A DNA stretch of 64,000 nt. Source: Phaseolus vulgaris (lineage: Eukaryota; Streptophyta; Magnoliopsida; Fabales; Fabaceae). The translations under genes and the position numbers were made by a program. This document shows positions 1-10,499 of the stretch, one piece after another. How positions within the stretch are numbered: position 1 is the first letter of the stretch; each line of letters begins with the position of its first letter. The stretch lies in contig NC_023751.2 of NCBI RefSeq assembly GCF_000499845.2, positions 6,587,835-6,651,834 of the forward strand, given 5' to 3'. The notes beneath the pieces were generated by a model. It saw only the letters and a list, made by a program, of their open reading frames with translations, did not search any database and was not told the DNA's origin.

Positions 1-490
1 GCGATTTCACTTGGCGTGTTTGGTGTCTTTGTTTTAAGTGGCTAGGCGTATCCTTCGTTATTCATAAGGATCCTTTGACAAACTTTCTACAATTCAGGTT
101 AAGTCAGGCTTCAGATTCGGTTAATGACGTTTGGGGTGCAATTTGGGTTGGAGTTGTGAGTGGTATTTGGAATCATAGGAATTGTGTGTCCTTCGATAGG
201 GGGTGGTAGATGCGCTCGAAGTATTCGCCTTAGTACAGGTAAAGGTTTGGTCGTGGATTTACGCAAAGTCTCATTGTGCTTCCTTCGGGTACTGTAATTG
301 GGTTTTGAACCCAGTGGATTGTATGAGGATGGTAATTTAATGTTTTCCTGTGGTTAGTTTGGTTGTTCCTTAGATAATCAGGTAGACATTTCGTGGTAAG
401 AGTATGGTAAGGTGTTTTGCTATTTATGTATAAGGGTTAAACCACCCCTGAAATGGTTCCCATTTATTTATTTTTTATTGCTGAAAAAAA
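1..490 (+). mobile_element. LINE (L1-type) 3' end fragment, cut by window edge
   Basis: The forward strand encodes broken pieces of the C-terminal tail of a plant LINE reverse transcriptase, recognisable by VKVWSWI and a following W-containing tail that match the three other LINE tails in this window. Several stops and frameshifts interrupt it, so it is dead. After the coding remnant comes a 3' UTR with a TATAAGGGTT-like motif, a TTTATTTATTTTTTATTGCTGA motif and a run of A near 485-494, the typical LINE 3' terminus. The 5' part lies outside the window. It is closely related to the copy at 1004-1541 and lies in inverted orientation to it. Confidence 0.7.
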
Positions 491-820
491 AAATAGTTAG
501 TATTCAGTTTATACATCAAGTTTCAGGATTATTGTTAGGTGAATGTAACTTACTTTTTTAGAATTTTTTTTTTTGCTATGTACAATTTAGAACTACATGT
601 GATATCAATCTCTATAAAAAATGTGTTGTTAAAATAATCAACAACAGTAAAAAATTGTGTCTTGCACTCTAAAGTTAGGCTTAGCCTTGACAACAATAGT
701 TTAATTTTTTTATCGGCCATGTAGTAAAACATAATTGCTCTGACTTATAATGACTTAGTTACAAGAGAAGAAAAAAATGGTTGAGTGCAAAAAGAAAATA
801 ATCTAAAAATATTTTTTATA

Positions 821-927
821 TTTAATTAGAAATTAATATAGAAAGTACTTTTATTTAATTAGAAATTAATATAGAAAGTACTTTTATTTAATTAGAAATT
901 AATATAGAAAGTACTTTTATTTAATTT
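821..927. repeat. 33-bp tandem repeat, 3.2 copies
   Basis: Three complete 33-base units start at 821, 854 and 887, and a partial fourth starts at 920. Each unit begins TTTAATTAGAAATTAATATA and continues through GAAAGTAC. The copies are essentially identical, so the array is recent. It lies in the spacer between two inverted LINE tails. Confidence 0.9.
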
Positions 928-1003
928 AAATTAAAACTGATATAGTTTTTTTTTTATATTTACAATTATGTTTGTATCTCACTTATTATAAGAAATAAAC
1001 TAT

Positions 1004-1541
1004 TTTTTTATCAGCAATAAAAAATAAATAAATGGGAATCACTTCAGGGTGGTCCAACCCTTTTACAAAAACACATAGAATCCAACTCTTAACTTGACAC
1101 GCAAAACAGCCGGACAAAGGACCAACCAAACCAAGCGCTAACTAGCTTTACCGAATCAGCCGTATACAGGCTAAAGGATCCAGAACCCAACAGGGGTAGG
1201 AAACATAAACTTCGCGGGACTTTGCAGAAATCCAAGACCACACCTTTACTTGCGCCGAGGCAAAAACTTCTAACACATATGTCACTCCTCCATTAAAGAC
1301 GACCGAGTTCCTATGCTTCCAAATTTCACTCACAATTCCAACCCAAATTGCCCCCCAAACATCATTAACCGAGACAGATGCCTGACTCAACCTAAATTGG
1401 ATAAAATTTTGCATATGATCCAAATGGATTACGAACGACACTCCAAGTCACTTAAAGCAAAGACACCAGACCATCCAAGCAAAGTCACAAACGGATAACA
1501 AGTGACTCGACGACTCTTCAACCTTCCCACAAACGGAGAAC
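1004..1541 (-). mobile_element. 5'-truncated LINE insertion with perfect 14-bp TSD
   Basis: On the reverse strand an open stretch of about 97 codons (1441-1148) reads as a LINE tail with VWGAIWVGIVSEIWKHRN and VKVWSWI. The poly(A) end is the T-run at 1004-1010, followed (reverse strand) by the same TTGCTGATA-like terminus seen in the other copies. The insertion is bounded by a perfect 14-base direct repeat, AAGAAATAAACTAT, at 990-1003 and 1542-1555. That is the target-site duplication expected from target-primed reverse transcription. Only the final part of the element is present, as usual for abortive LINE insertions. Confidence 0.85.
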
Positions 1542-1555
1542 AAGAAATAAACTAT

Positions 1556-3084
1556 ATTTATCATAATAATAATTTGTTATAATATTTTGTTTACATTATT
1601 GAATCTTTAATTAGTCTGCATATATGTATTTATCGCAATGTAGAATGGATAAGGTAAAAAATATAAAATTTTACAAATATTTTATTAAAATTAAAAAATA
1701 TTACATTCCTTATTTTTTCTAAAAAAACTTAGACAGTTAAAAAGACAAATGAAATAACACAGATTATAATGATCTATTTTAAATTTCACTACTATTGATT
1801 TTTTAACAATTCTCCTTTACACTTTGACCGTTTTCTTCTCGACTGACTTCTACACACAAGAGTTTGAAAACCACTTTGACTTTTTGAAATTATTACTTTA
1901 AAATGGTTTCTCTTGGAATTAACTTTTTTACAAGAATCAACACATAAAATTGTTTAGTGTCTGTTTAGGATTTTCTTCATGTGAATTAGTCCTTCTCTAT
2001 GTCCACTAATTACCAAAATAGATAGAAGCATAAGAAGTTCACATTTCTTAAGAATTTGATTGGACTCATTACCAAAATAAGCATGCATACATTTTAAATT
2101 ATAATTCATGAAAGATGAAGATCCAAATTGCACTGGTCTTCATATGTGGTCTCAGCCTATGAACATTTAAAAGAACACTTTTTTTAAAAAAAAATTGGTC
2201 ACCCTTTTTAATTTGATTCCTTTCTTCTTACAACTCTATGTCATCCTTAGATGTGGGCATTCACAAGCCTTTTCTTTCTCTCAAATCGTCCAAAGGAAAA
2301 TCAAGTAAACCGACCCAACTTGATCATGTAATATTATATTATAATTAATATCAATAAAATAAATATTGATGATGTATTACATTTTTTTATAAAATGTATT
2401 TTTGTGGTTGGGCTTTGAATCTAAGAGCACAATTACACTTTGATACCCATTAAAATAAAGCAGCAAAGAAAAGTGTCAAATATCATAGTTCAATATAAAA
2501 TACTATATTTTATAGTGTTGGATGAAAAAAAAATAGAGGGTGTGATGCCTAAAATCAACTAAACAATTGATACTTGTTATTCGGTGACTCTTTCTTTGTT
2601 TCCTTTCTCATATTCGTTCCTTAATATTTGATCAAGAGTAGTCCTATAAAAAGTTTTCCGACACTTTATTAAGTAAGTGTTTTATAATGGAGTGAGTAAT
2701 ATATTGATAAAAGTGTACATTATCCTTGTATAATCATGTTTATTTATAATATTTATAATGGACTATCTCGTTTATGCGTCATATTTAATGTATATCTTTA
2801 CTAAAATGACATTACCTAATTTATTGCTTATCTTCTTATTTTATCTTGGTGTATTAATTTGATACGGTCGGACAGCCTCCGATATCAGGTGACATGATTC
2901 ACTCGACACCGACCAGTAAAAAAGTAATTTAATTTTATAAAAAAATTAAAATATTTTATAATAAATTATATTATTCAGAAAAAATATTTCAAAATAATTA
3001 AGATAAAACACACTTTATCTTTCAACAAGAGAGAACAAGTGTATATCTACTCTACTTTTCGAAAGACTGAAAGCGCAAGTTATT
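1556..3084. other. AT-rich intergenic DNA, no gene recognised
   Basis: No open reading frame with recognisable protein similarity is seen. A short GC-richer patch near 2868-2922 stands out from the AT-rich surroundings and contains CGGTCGG and CCGACC in inverted orientation. It could be part of an old transposon terminus, but nothing else supports this. Confidence 0.4.
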
Positions 3085-3896
3085 TGTAACATCCAAATAA
3101 TATTTTCTATTACAATATAATTTTACAGGTCGTGAATAAAATGTAGTGTTTTTTAAAATATTCTTAATATATAACTAAAATTTATATAATATAAATATTT
3201 ACAAAATTAAAGTTTAAAATAAAACTTTTTAAGGTCTTCTAGATGTTCTTGTACATGTATCAACATTTACTCATGTATGTATTACTATCATCGAAGTTCA
3301 CAACACAACACAATAAGAGTGTAAGGTAATTAAAAGAAATTTCATAGTATATTCAATACATACAAAAAAAAATCAATTATATTAGTCATTCATAAGAATT
3401 CTTTCAAATATTGTCATATAAAATTTCAATATCAATTTCATCATTCACATGAATTTATTTTCAATCACAATCATTGGATTTCATTTCAATCCACAATACT
3501 TTGAATTCATTTCAATCATATTGACTACACATGGATCCATTTACAATTCTAGTACCTTGATTTCATTTCAATCCTCAATATTTCGATTTCATTTCAATTG
3601 TATTGACTGCACATAGATTCATCGACCTCCGGAAGACTCATTAAGTATGTCTCTACTAGAGATTAACATTTGATCCAATATCCAAAACTTAGATTTACAC
3701 AGGAATAGGATAAGTCCAAACACCCAATATTGTGTGACTACAAGTGGTCACGATGTGTATGAATTCCCTTTTCAGCAGTTTCTAACCACCTGATACCTTA
3801 GTCTGTGTGATTTAAATCATTAGTGAAGCTAGAGGGTCTCTATTAACATCAATTTTTCATACTTAATGTACACCATCAAACAACAACTCATACATC
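3085..3896. repeat. Diverged dispersed repeat, LTR-like, copy A
   Basis: The stretch begins TGTAACATCC and shares ordered blocks with 8428-8854: TTTACAGG/TTTATAGG, AGGATAAGT(T/C)CA, GTCACGRTGTG, CACCTGATA, and a GTGAYTTARATCATYAGTGAAG block. The TGTAACATCC start resembles the 5' terminus of several legume LTR families, but no PBS, polypurine tract or duplication was found. From about 3430 to 3620 it holds imperfect short tandem repeats built on TTTCATTTCAATC. The exact family is unknown. Confidence 0.5.
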
Positions 3897-4110
3897 CACT
3901 AGAAGAAAATCATTGAATAGAAACCAATTTTAGATACAAAAAATAATTAGTTGTTATAGTGACTAAATTAGAGACCATTTTAGAGACTAAAATAAAATTT
4001 TTGATTTCTAAATTAGTTTCTATTATTGTTAAATAATTTCTAAATTGATATCTAATTATATACTAAGATTTTAACTACCAATTATTTAATTCTTCACAAT
4101 TTTTTATATA
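3897..4110 (+). mobile_element. CACTA-like terminus fragment
   Basis: The stretch opens with CACTAGAAGAAAA, close to the CACTACAAGAAAA end typical of plant CACTA transposons. It continues with short subterminal repeats of the type AGAGACCATTTTAGAGACT. No matching inverted end (TTTCTTNTAGTG) was found downstream, so only one end is supported. It may be a deleted or highly diverged copy. Confidence 0.4.
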
Positions 4111-4566
4111 GGTAAAAATTACCCGTTGGTGGATATTATAGTTATTGTCCATATCATTCCAAAATAACTTTGATCAATATTAAAAAAAATCTTATTGAAC
4201 TTATTGAAAAAATATCTTTATACTTTTTAATGGAAAAATAGTTTATGTCAACTACAAAAATTATTAATTGATATTTTTATATATTAAATACTTTTAATAT
4301 AAATTTTATTTAATGATATACTCAATCAAAATAAATAAATTAAAATTTAATAAATTTAATTATCTTATTTAAACAAAATTTGAAAAATAGTCAGTTAAAA
4401 AGATTTTTTTTAAAATTATGAATTTTTCTATTAAAATAGTTAACATATAAAAATACTGAAAAAATTGGTTAGTTTAGGGAATAAAAATTTAATTTTATGC
4501 ATACGATCATCAAATTTTTTAAAAGTTGTTATGAAAAATTGTTATCCCTCGTACTTTTTTTTTCTA
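4111..4566. other. AT-rich DNA without recognisable feature
   Basis: Low-complexity A/T sequence with no coding signal. It may be the interior of the damaged CACTA-like element at its left. Confidence 0.3.
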
Positions 4567-5215
4567 TTGATCCATGACTTTTTTTTTATCGGTAAAGAGA
4601 ATAAATAAATTGAATTATTTAAGGAGTAATTCAACTCGTATACGTATCAACTACTCTACTTAAAAAAAAATCCAAAAACTTTACTCTAACCTACCAACTC
4701 AAAACCAACGAAGGCACCTTACAAACTACATCTCCAAACCTTCAAATACAAACTAAACTCTTAACAGAGACATTAGATCATAAGCAAACATGTCAACGAA
4801 TCAAGACACCAATCAAAAAAGGAAAAAACAAGTAGAAGCTGAATAAGAAGTAATCCAAGATCATGCCTTTAATTTAGTCAAAGAAAATATTTCAGAATGA
4901 TCAATTGCTCCTCCTTTAAAAATGTGTTTATTTTTATGCCCCCAAATTTCACCAATGATTGCAACTCAAACACACCCCCAAGTGACGTTAACATAGCCTG
5001 GAACATTGCATACAACTAATTCCAAACTAACCAAACTATTTTACATTCAAAAAACAAGTGTTTTGTGGTATCCTCTCCTTCCTGACACAAACAACAGGAA
5101 ATACAATCAACTGTAACCTCATGCCTAACCAGATTAACCAAGCAATCGAATTATCCAGCACCCTCCAAACTGTAAAGCAGAAGATAACGCTCTAATCTTC
5201 CAAAACACTTCGATC
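4567..5215 (-). mobile_element. 5'-truncated, decayed LINE fragment
   Basis: Read on the reverse strand, the segment contains pieces of the LINE reverse-transcriptase tail in different frames. These are a WRVLD-like motif, a zinc-finger-like CQEGEDTTKHLFFEC, and GEIWGHKNKHIFKGGAIDHS followed by EIFSLTKLKA. The terminal motif with T-run (4569-4577) and ATCGGTAAAGAG is the reverse of the LINE 3' end. The order of motifs equals that in the copies at 6983-7809 and 16870-20250. Multiple frameshifts show it is an old dead copy. A target-site duplication is not convincing. Confidence 0.75.
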
Positions 5216-6971
5216 ATGATATTTTAAACTATTTATATATTAGAAATAAACTCGTTTAAAGAGTAACCTACTAACTTTTATTATTTGAATAACCATTTTT
5301 AACGGGAATACATACTATAAAATTATACTTTTTCAATCGTAAAAAAATCTTCTTGTCTATAAAAATATTAAATTATTCATTATTTAAGAGAGAAAGAGCC
5401 TGATATCTACTATTATTTGAATCCTAGACATGGTATTTTAGTATCAACTATGTTTTAAAATTATTTTACACTTTTTACTAATGTTAATTTTAATTACTTT
5501 TAAAAAGTTTTTATACTAAGTTTATTGTCTATCTCAAATATAAGTTATTTATACTTCAAAAAGAGTTGTTGGATTGAGATAAGATGTATCCAAAGCTTAA
5601 AGTGATGAAAACCTCGAAAATACATCATGTGAAGCGCATAAAGCAGAATATGATGAGAAGTGTAGAGATATGGATATAGATTATGAGCAGAAGTGTGGAA
5701 GTGGCAGTGCCACCACTTAAATTTGACAGTTTTGTATGTATGGAGGAGGTTGGGAGGGAGAGCATTGTTTGAGGCATTATTCTGCCATGGTCCCTCCCAA
5801 CCCAATTTGGTTCTTCTGGTTTTTCAATGGTGGTGATCAAACACGTATCAGCACCACCACCGCCCTATGTTACTGTGCATCACTTTTGACCCCACCCCAC
5901 CCCACTAACTATTATTCCCATCCATTGCATCACCAACTCTTTCAACCTTACCTCACTAATCTTTCTCCATTCCAATTACTCACATCCAACTAATCCATCG
6001 TTTATCACCCTATTCATCAATGTTCAACATCGATTTCGCCATGCAACAAAAAACCAAAAATCTCATGCACATCGTTTGACACTTAACAAAGATATATATA
6101 TTATGAGTGTGATTAATAATGAGGTGTTTGATTTATAAACATTACTCAAAAATATTCTGGCAGCTTTGCAATATACACTTTACCTATTTCGAGGGTGATC
6201 GTATTATAATTGGATTGACTCGTGTAGTTTGAATATATCATATATGATGTGATATTTTGGAGCTTACGGGGCTATCTAAGAATGCCTATATGCAATGAAA
6301 TTCAAAGATGCTATGCTTTATGAATGATTTCTTCTTTAGTGAAAGTCAATTTCAACTTAAGTTATCAAGTTGGTGGGGTCGTGTATTCCCCTTTTTTTTA
6401 AGTTAGGTTGTACTCGTTATCTTATAACCGGAAGTCAAACGTGTGATTGCATTATCAAATCTACATGTAGAACTCATGTGTTGTATTGTGTCTTAGTAAT
6501 CTGATATCGATTATAGGTTTCGATCTTCTACTCTTGATCTCATTGTTAAGTTTTTGGTTTTGATCTTCAACTTTTAGTCATGATAAGAATACTTATAATT
6601 ATACTTTTACATTCAAATCATTCTTGATCTAATTGAAAAGTATATAACAATAATCAATAATCAATTATCTTTTATCTTAGGATGTTTATTAGTTTATATC
6701 AATTGTGTTGAATTTCTACATGTAAAAATAACTATAATATATAATAGACTCTAGTATCCTCTTAATTGTAATTTATAGATTGTTTATTGTATTATGTTTA
6801 TTAATTACATGATTAAGTTCTAATCTTGATTATCATATTCCTTAATGATATTTTCTTGATGCCAAGACATCGATATGAAAATTTCAAAAACTTGAATAGT
6901 ACACTAATTTTATAAACATGAGTGAAGACAATAAGTCTTTAGAAGAAAAATTATTTTTTTTATACTACTAA
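5216..6971. other. Intergenic DNA, no gene recognised
   Basis: No supported gene. Short open frames on both strands around 5545-5993 have low-complexity, His/Pro/Tyr-rich translations with no recognisable motif. From 6000 to 6971 the sequence is AT-rich and otherwise unremarkable. Confidence 0.4.
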
Positions 6972-6982
6972 GATGTTTCTTA

Positions 6983-7809
6983 GTGGGTTTGGAAGGCAAG
7001 TAAGGATAATGAATTTTCGGTAAAGTCTGCCTATGCTAAATTAAGAGGCCCCTACGAGGGAGATAGTCTGTTTGTCTCCCACTAAAAGACTTATGTTTTG
7101 CCTTCAACCCAGTTTACTGCTTGGAGGGTGTTGATGAATTCGGTTGCTACAAAAGTTAACTTGGAAAGGCGTGGAGTTTCGGTTGATAGCAACCTCTGTA
7201 GTTTTTGAAGGATGGAATTGGAGTCGACAAAACATTTGTTTTTTGAATGCAGGATTGCTTGACTTGTCTGGAAAGAATGTTTTACATGGATGTGGATTAC
7301 GTCAGTTGATCATGTTGATCCAGTTTCTCACTTTTTGCAGTTTAATTTGTTAAATGCTTCTGCCCAGGTTAACTTTGTTTGGAGTAGCGTTTGGATTGCA
7401 ATAGTTAATGAAATTTGGAAGCACAGGAATAAACATATTTTTCAAGGTGGAGTAATCGACCATTCGGAAATGTTCACCTTGGCTCAATTAAAGGTTTGGT
7501 CGTGGATAACATCTAAATATGATTATGCTTGTTTTACTTATTCTGAGTGGTGCATTGATCTTGTGCCTTGTATGTTTTCAGTTAAGTGAGCTTTTGCAAG
7601 GTTTATTCCTTTGGTTGGGGTATGTTTTCAATTAAGTGAGTTTTTGCAAGGTTTATTCCTTTGGCTGGGGTGTTTGTTGTTTTAAGTTTATAAGAATTAG
7701 GTTGGTTAGAAGGGGTTCTGAGGGCCTGTTGTGTTATGGTTATGTATAAGGGTTGAGTCACCCTTAAAGTGGTTCATATTTATTTATTTTTTCTTGTCGA
7801 TAAAAAAAT
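6983..7809 (+). mobile_element. 5'-truncated LINE insertion with 11-bp TSD
   Basis: The forward strand encodes, in two frames, the end of a LINE ORF2: FSVKSAYAKL, TAWRVLMNSVATKVNLERRG, TKHLFFEC (zinc-finger region), then VWSSVWIAIVNEIWKHRN and LKVWSWI. It ends with a 3' UTR carrying TATAAGGGTTGAGTCACCC and an A-run at 7801-7808. An 11-base direct repeat GATGTTTCTTA flanks it at 6972-6982 and 7810-7820, so both ends are defined. Stops and frameshifts make it non-functional. Its tail contains a 50-base tandem duplication. Confidence 0.85.
7571..7670. repeat. 50-bp tandem duplication in LINE 3' tail
   Basis: Two adjacent 50-base copies begin TATGTTTTCA at 7571 and 7621 and differ at only a few positions. 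The other LINE tails in the window lack the second copy, so the duplication probably arose within this insertion or its immediate source. Confidence 0.9.
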
Positions 7810-7820
7810 GATGTTTCTTA

Positions 7821-8427
7821 ATAATGCTGTAAAGTATAAAAATCAAACTCATTTTTATTAAAATGTTTCTCATTAATATTAGAAATTAATCTATTTTAGT
7901 ATTGAAACTTATAATGAATGCAATTCTATTTAAAAACATATTTTATATGTAAAAACCGAATCTAACCATTGCAAATGTATACATATAAGCTATCTTATAG
8001 ATATGTTTTCATAAATACTAATGAAAAGTAAAATAAATTAAAAAAATTGTACACACTAAAATCAAATAATATCAATTGAACAACAAAAATTATCATTATC
8101 AATTCTTAAAATATAATATTGAATTAATAAATTAAAGATTACAAATAATGTGATATATAGTTCAAATAAATAGTATAAATAAAAAATAGCAATAAAATAA
8201 AAATAATAATAATTTTCCTTATTTAAAAAGAATATTAATAAAGTTAATAAGTATTTGTAGGACTAAAAGAGGAAATAAATATAAAAAGTTATAAGTTAAC
8301 ATTTAAAAGAATGCTACTTCAAGTAGCATCTCAAAAAATGTTAAAAGTTTACAAAATGTTTATTTACCAAATACTATTAATATGAGTAAAAAAATCAATT
8401 AGTAAAAAAATTAATTTAAATATGTTT
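7821..8427. other. AT-rich intergenic DNA, nothing recognised
   Basis: Very AT-rich, with no coding signal, inverted repeat or repeat family recognised. Confidence 0.4.
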
Positions 8428-9023
8428 TGTAACATCCTAAAAATACATCTAACTATATAATATAAGTTTTATAGGTTTCTATACAAGCTTAGAGTTTTTA
8501 AAACAAATTCTAATACATGATCAGAGCTTATAGAAATACAAATATTTACAATTCATAAATCAAAACAAACTCTAAAGCCTTCCAGGCTCTCCTGCATCTG
8601 TGTGATCATTTGCTCGTGTACATAGTACATTCATCGCACAGAAAGGACCAGGATAAGTTCAATACAACCCAAGTTGTGCATCTCATATGTCACGGTGTGC
8701 ATAAACTCTCACATAAGCTTCTCACCACCTGATATCTTAATCTATGTGACTTAGATCATCAGTGAAGTTCGGAAATCTCTGTTACCACATAGGCATCAAT
8801 ACTTAATACATAAACAAACATCAATCCATACATTATACCAAATGTATGAATTCACACTATAAGAAAAATCCACTTTGGCTTCCAACAAAAAGTGAGGGCT
8901 ATAAAAAAGAAGTCACTAGCAAGGGTGAAGTCTACTCAAGTTGGACACAAAAATAAATGTCAAACATTTTGTCCACAATGGAGACCTTTAACTCACACTA
9001 GAAATTATTAAAATAATAAGTTA

Positions 9024-9243
9024 GCATTTAGAATGGGGACACAAAGTAGATACAATGAGAAAAAAAATAAGTGACGAAATAAATTGAGTCTAGAATGTGG
9101 ACACAAAGTAGATGCAAGTTAAAAATTATTAAAATAATAATAATAAGTTAGCGTCTAGAATGTGGATACAAAGTAGATGCAATAAAAAAAATAAGTTGCA
9201 GAATGATATTGCGTCGAGAATGGGGACACAAAATGGATGTAAG
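9024..9243. repeat. Four subterminal repeats inside the CACTA element
   Basis: Copies of a roughly 30-base motif containing TCTAGAATGTGGACACAAAG start near 9024, 9086, 9151 and 9211, at 60-65-base spacing. In En/Spm-type elements, arrays of subterminal motifs bind the transposase. A similar role here is inference. Confidence 0.75.
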
Positions 9244-9334
9244 TTAATATTTTATTAAATTTAGCGTAGGTCTAGGCGACACTAATATTTGTTTCCCAGG
9301 TAGTGTCCCCAATGACGACTCTAAGTTTAATTAT

Positions 9335-9660
9335 TGTTGGAGATCCCATATCGACTAGATATTAGGACATTTCATAGTATATAAGTGGGTGTAAACCCTA
9401 CCTTATAAGGTAGTTTTATGAGGTTGAGTTAGGCTTAAAGTCCACTTCTTAATATAATATCACCTAGCAATTGTTTGTTGGACTTATCGGGCCACCTACT
9501 ATCGATTCGTTATCGGACCACCCATAATATATAGTCTCATGCACGAGTTGTTAGTCTCGACGTGAGGGGGGTGTGTTGTTGGAGATCTCACATCGACTAT
9601 AGATTATGACCATTTCATAGTATATAAGTGGGTGGAAATACTTAAAGTCCACTTCTTAAT
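9335..9660 (+). mobile_element. TRIM retrotransposon nested in the CACTA element
   Basis: Two short direct terminal repeats begin TGTTGGAGATC at 9335 and 9577 and end CTTAAAGTCCACTTCTTAAT at 9452 and 9660. Both contain TTTCATAGTATATAAGTGGG, a TATA-like motif. A purine-rich GTGAGGGGGG tract precedes the second repeat, as a polypurine tract should. AATTAT flanks both sides (9329-9334 and 9661-9666) as a likely target duplication. There is no coding capacity and the total is about 330 bases, typical of terminal-repeat retrotransposons in miniature. The second repeat has lost about 34 internal bases. Confidence 0.75.
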
Positions 9661-10499
9661 AATTATTTAATTTTATAGCCATTTTAGTGTCCCCTAAACC
9701 TACACTATAGTTAAATAATATATTTTTCTTTATGTAAGCTTAGCTAACACTACCTTGTAAATTTGTGTCCCATTGGAGGTCGTCTCTAATGCATAGCCAC
9801 CAAAACATTAGCTTTAATTTCTTTTGGGACGCTAAACTCACACTAGTCCCATGTAGAGTCTCTTTTTTACTATTCGTATCGCTCTTTTGGGGACTCTACC
9901 ATCATTATTTCTTGTAGTGTCAATTCCATATCATCATCATCATATAGTATCATTCAAAATGTGGTCCACCACATTCAAAAGTCTATTTAACATAAAACAA
10001 ACAAGAGTTAAATACTAAACCATCAAAATCTAATATTTTTACAAGTTTAAATAGTATATAAACAAACAACACAATATATAAACACACAACGTCCCTGCAA
10101 GAGAAATTTAATATTGGGACCACATCCCTTCCAATCCAGATCTTCTAGTCTAGGGTCCTATTAAAAATTAAAGTTAGCTTCCCTTACCTGAAATTCCTTA
10201 TTCCGATGAAATTCTACCTCAAATAGGGGAACCACTCCAAAATATAGAAACCTATAGCAAATTATCCAAATATTACAAAATTTTAGTATAAGCTTAATCA
10301 AGTCGAGAGAATAAATGATCTTTAGAGTAAAAATGAACTTACTCTGTTTGAAAATTTGATCGGGTAGAAATAGACCCTCTGTCCTCAGCTACATGCGTGA
10401 TCAAATTTTGAAATAGATGAGGTATGTGAGAGAAATTGAAGAGAGAAGGGAAAGGGAAACTTTAGAGAGAGATGACTAAAAAAGAAAAGGAAGTGAAAT

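Larger units (their letters stand above)
8855..9919. mobile_element. Non-autonomous CACTA transposon (1065 bp) with TCA TSD
   Basis: The left end is CACTATAAGAAAA at 8855 and the right end is TTTCTTGTAGTG ending at 9919, which reads CACTACAAGAAA on the reverse strand. They form near-perfect terminal inverted repeats of the CACTA (En/Spm) superfamily. The 3-base target duplication TCA is present at 8852-8854 and 9920-9922, as expected for this superfamily. There is no transposase reading frame, so movement would have needed a partner element. The interior carries four spaced copies of a GAATG-GGACACAAAGTAGATGCAA-type repeat and a nested TRIM (9335-9660). Without the TRIM the element is about 730 bases. 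Confidence 0.85.

Noticed and set aside
4567..5215. Target-site duplication for the reverse LINE fragment (GATCCATGA versus GATCATGA)
   Set aside because: The match is short and imperfect and the 5' boundary is vague, so it was not claimed.
5545..5993. Overlapping open frames of 71-86 codons on both strands
   Set aside because: The translations are low-complexity and mutually overlapping, lack known motifs and have no splice or promoter context; they are chance frames.
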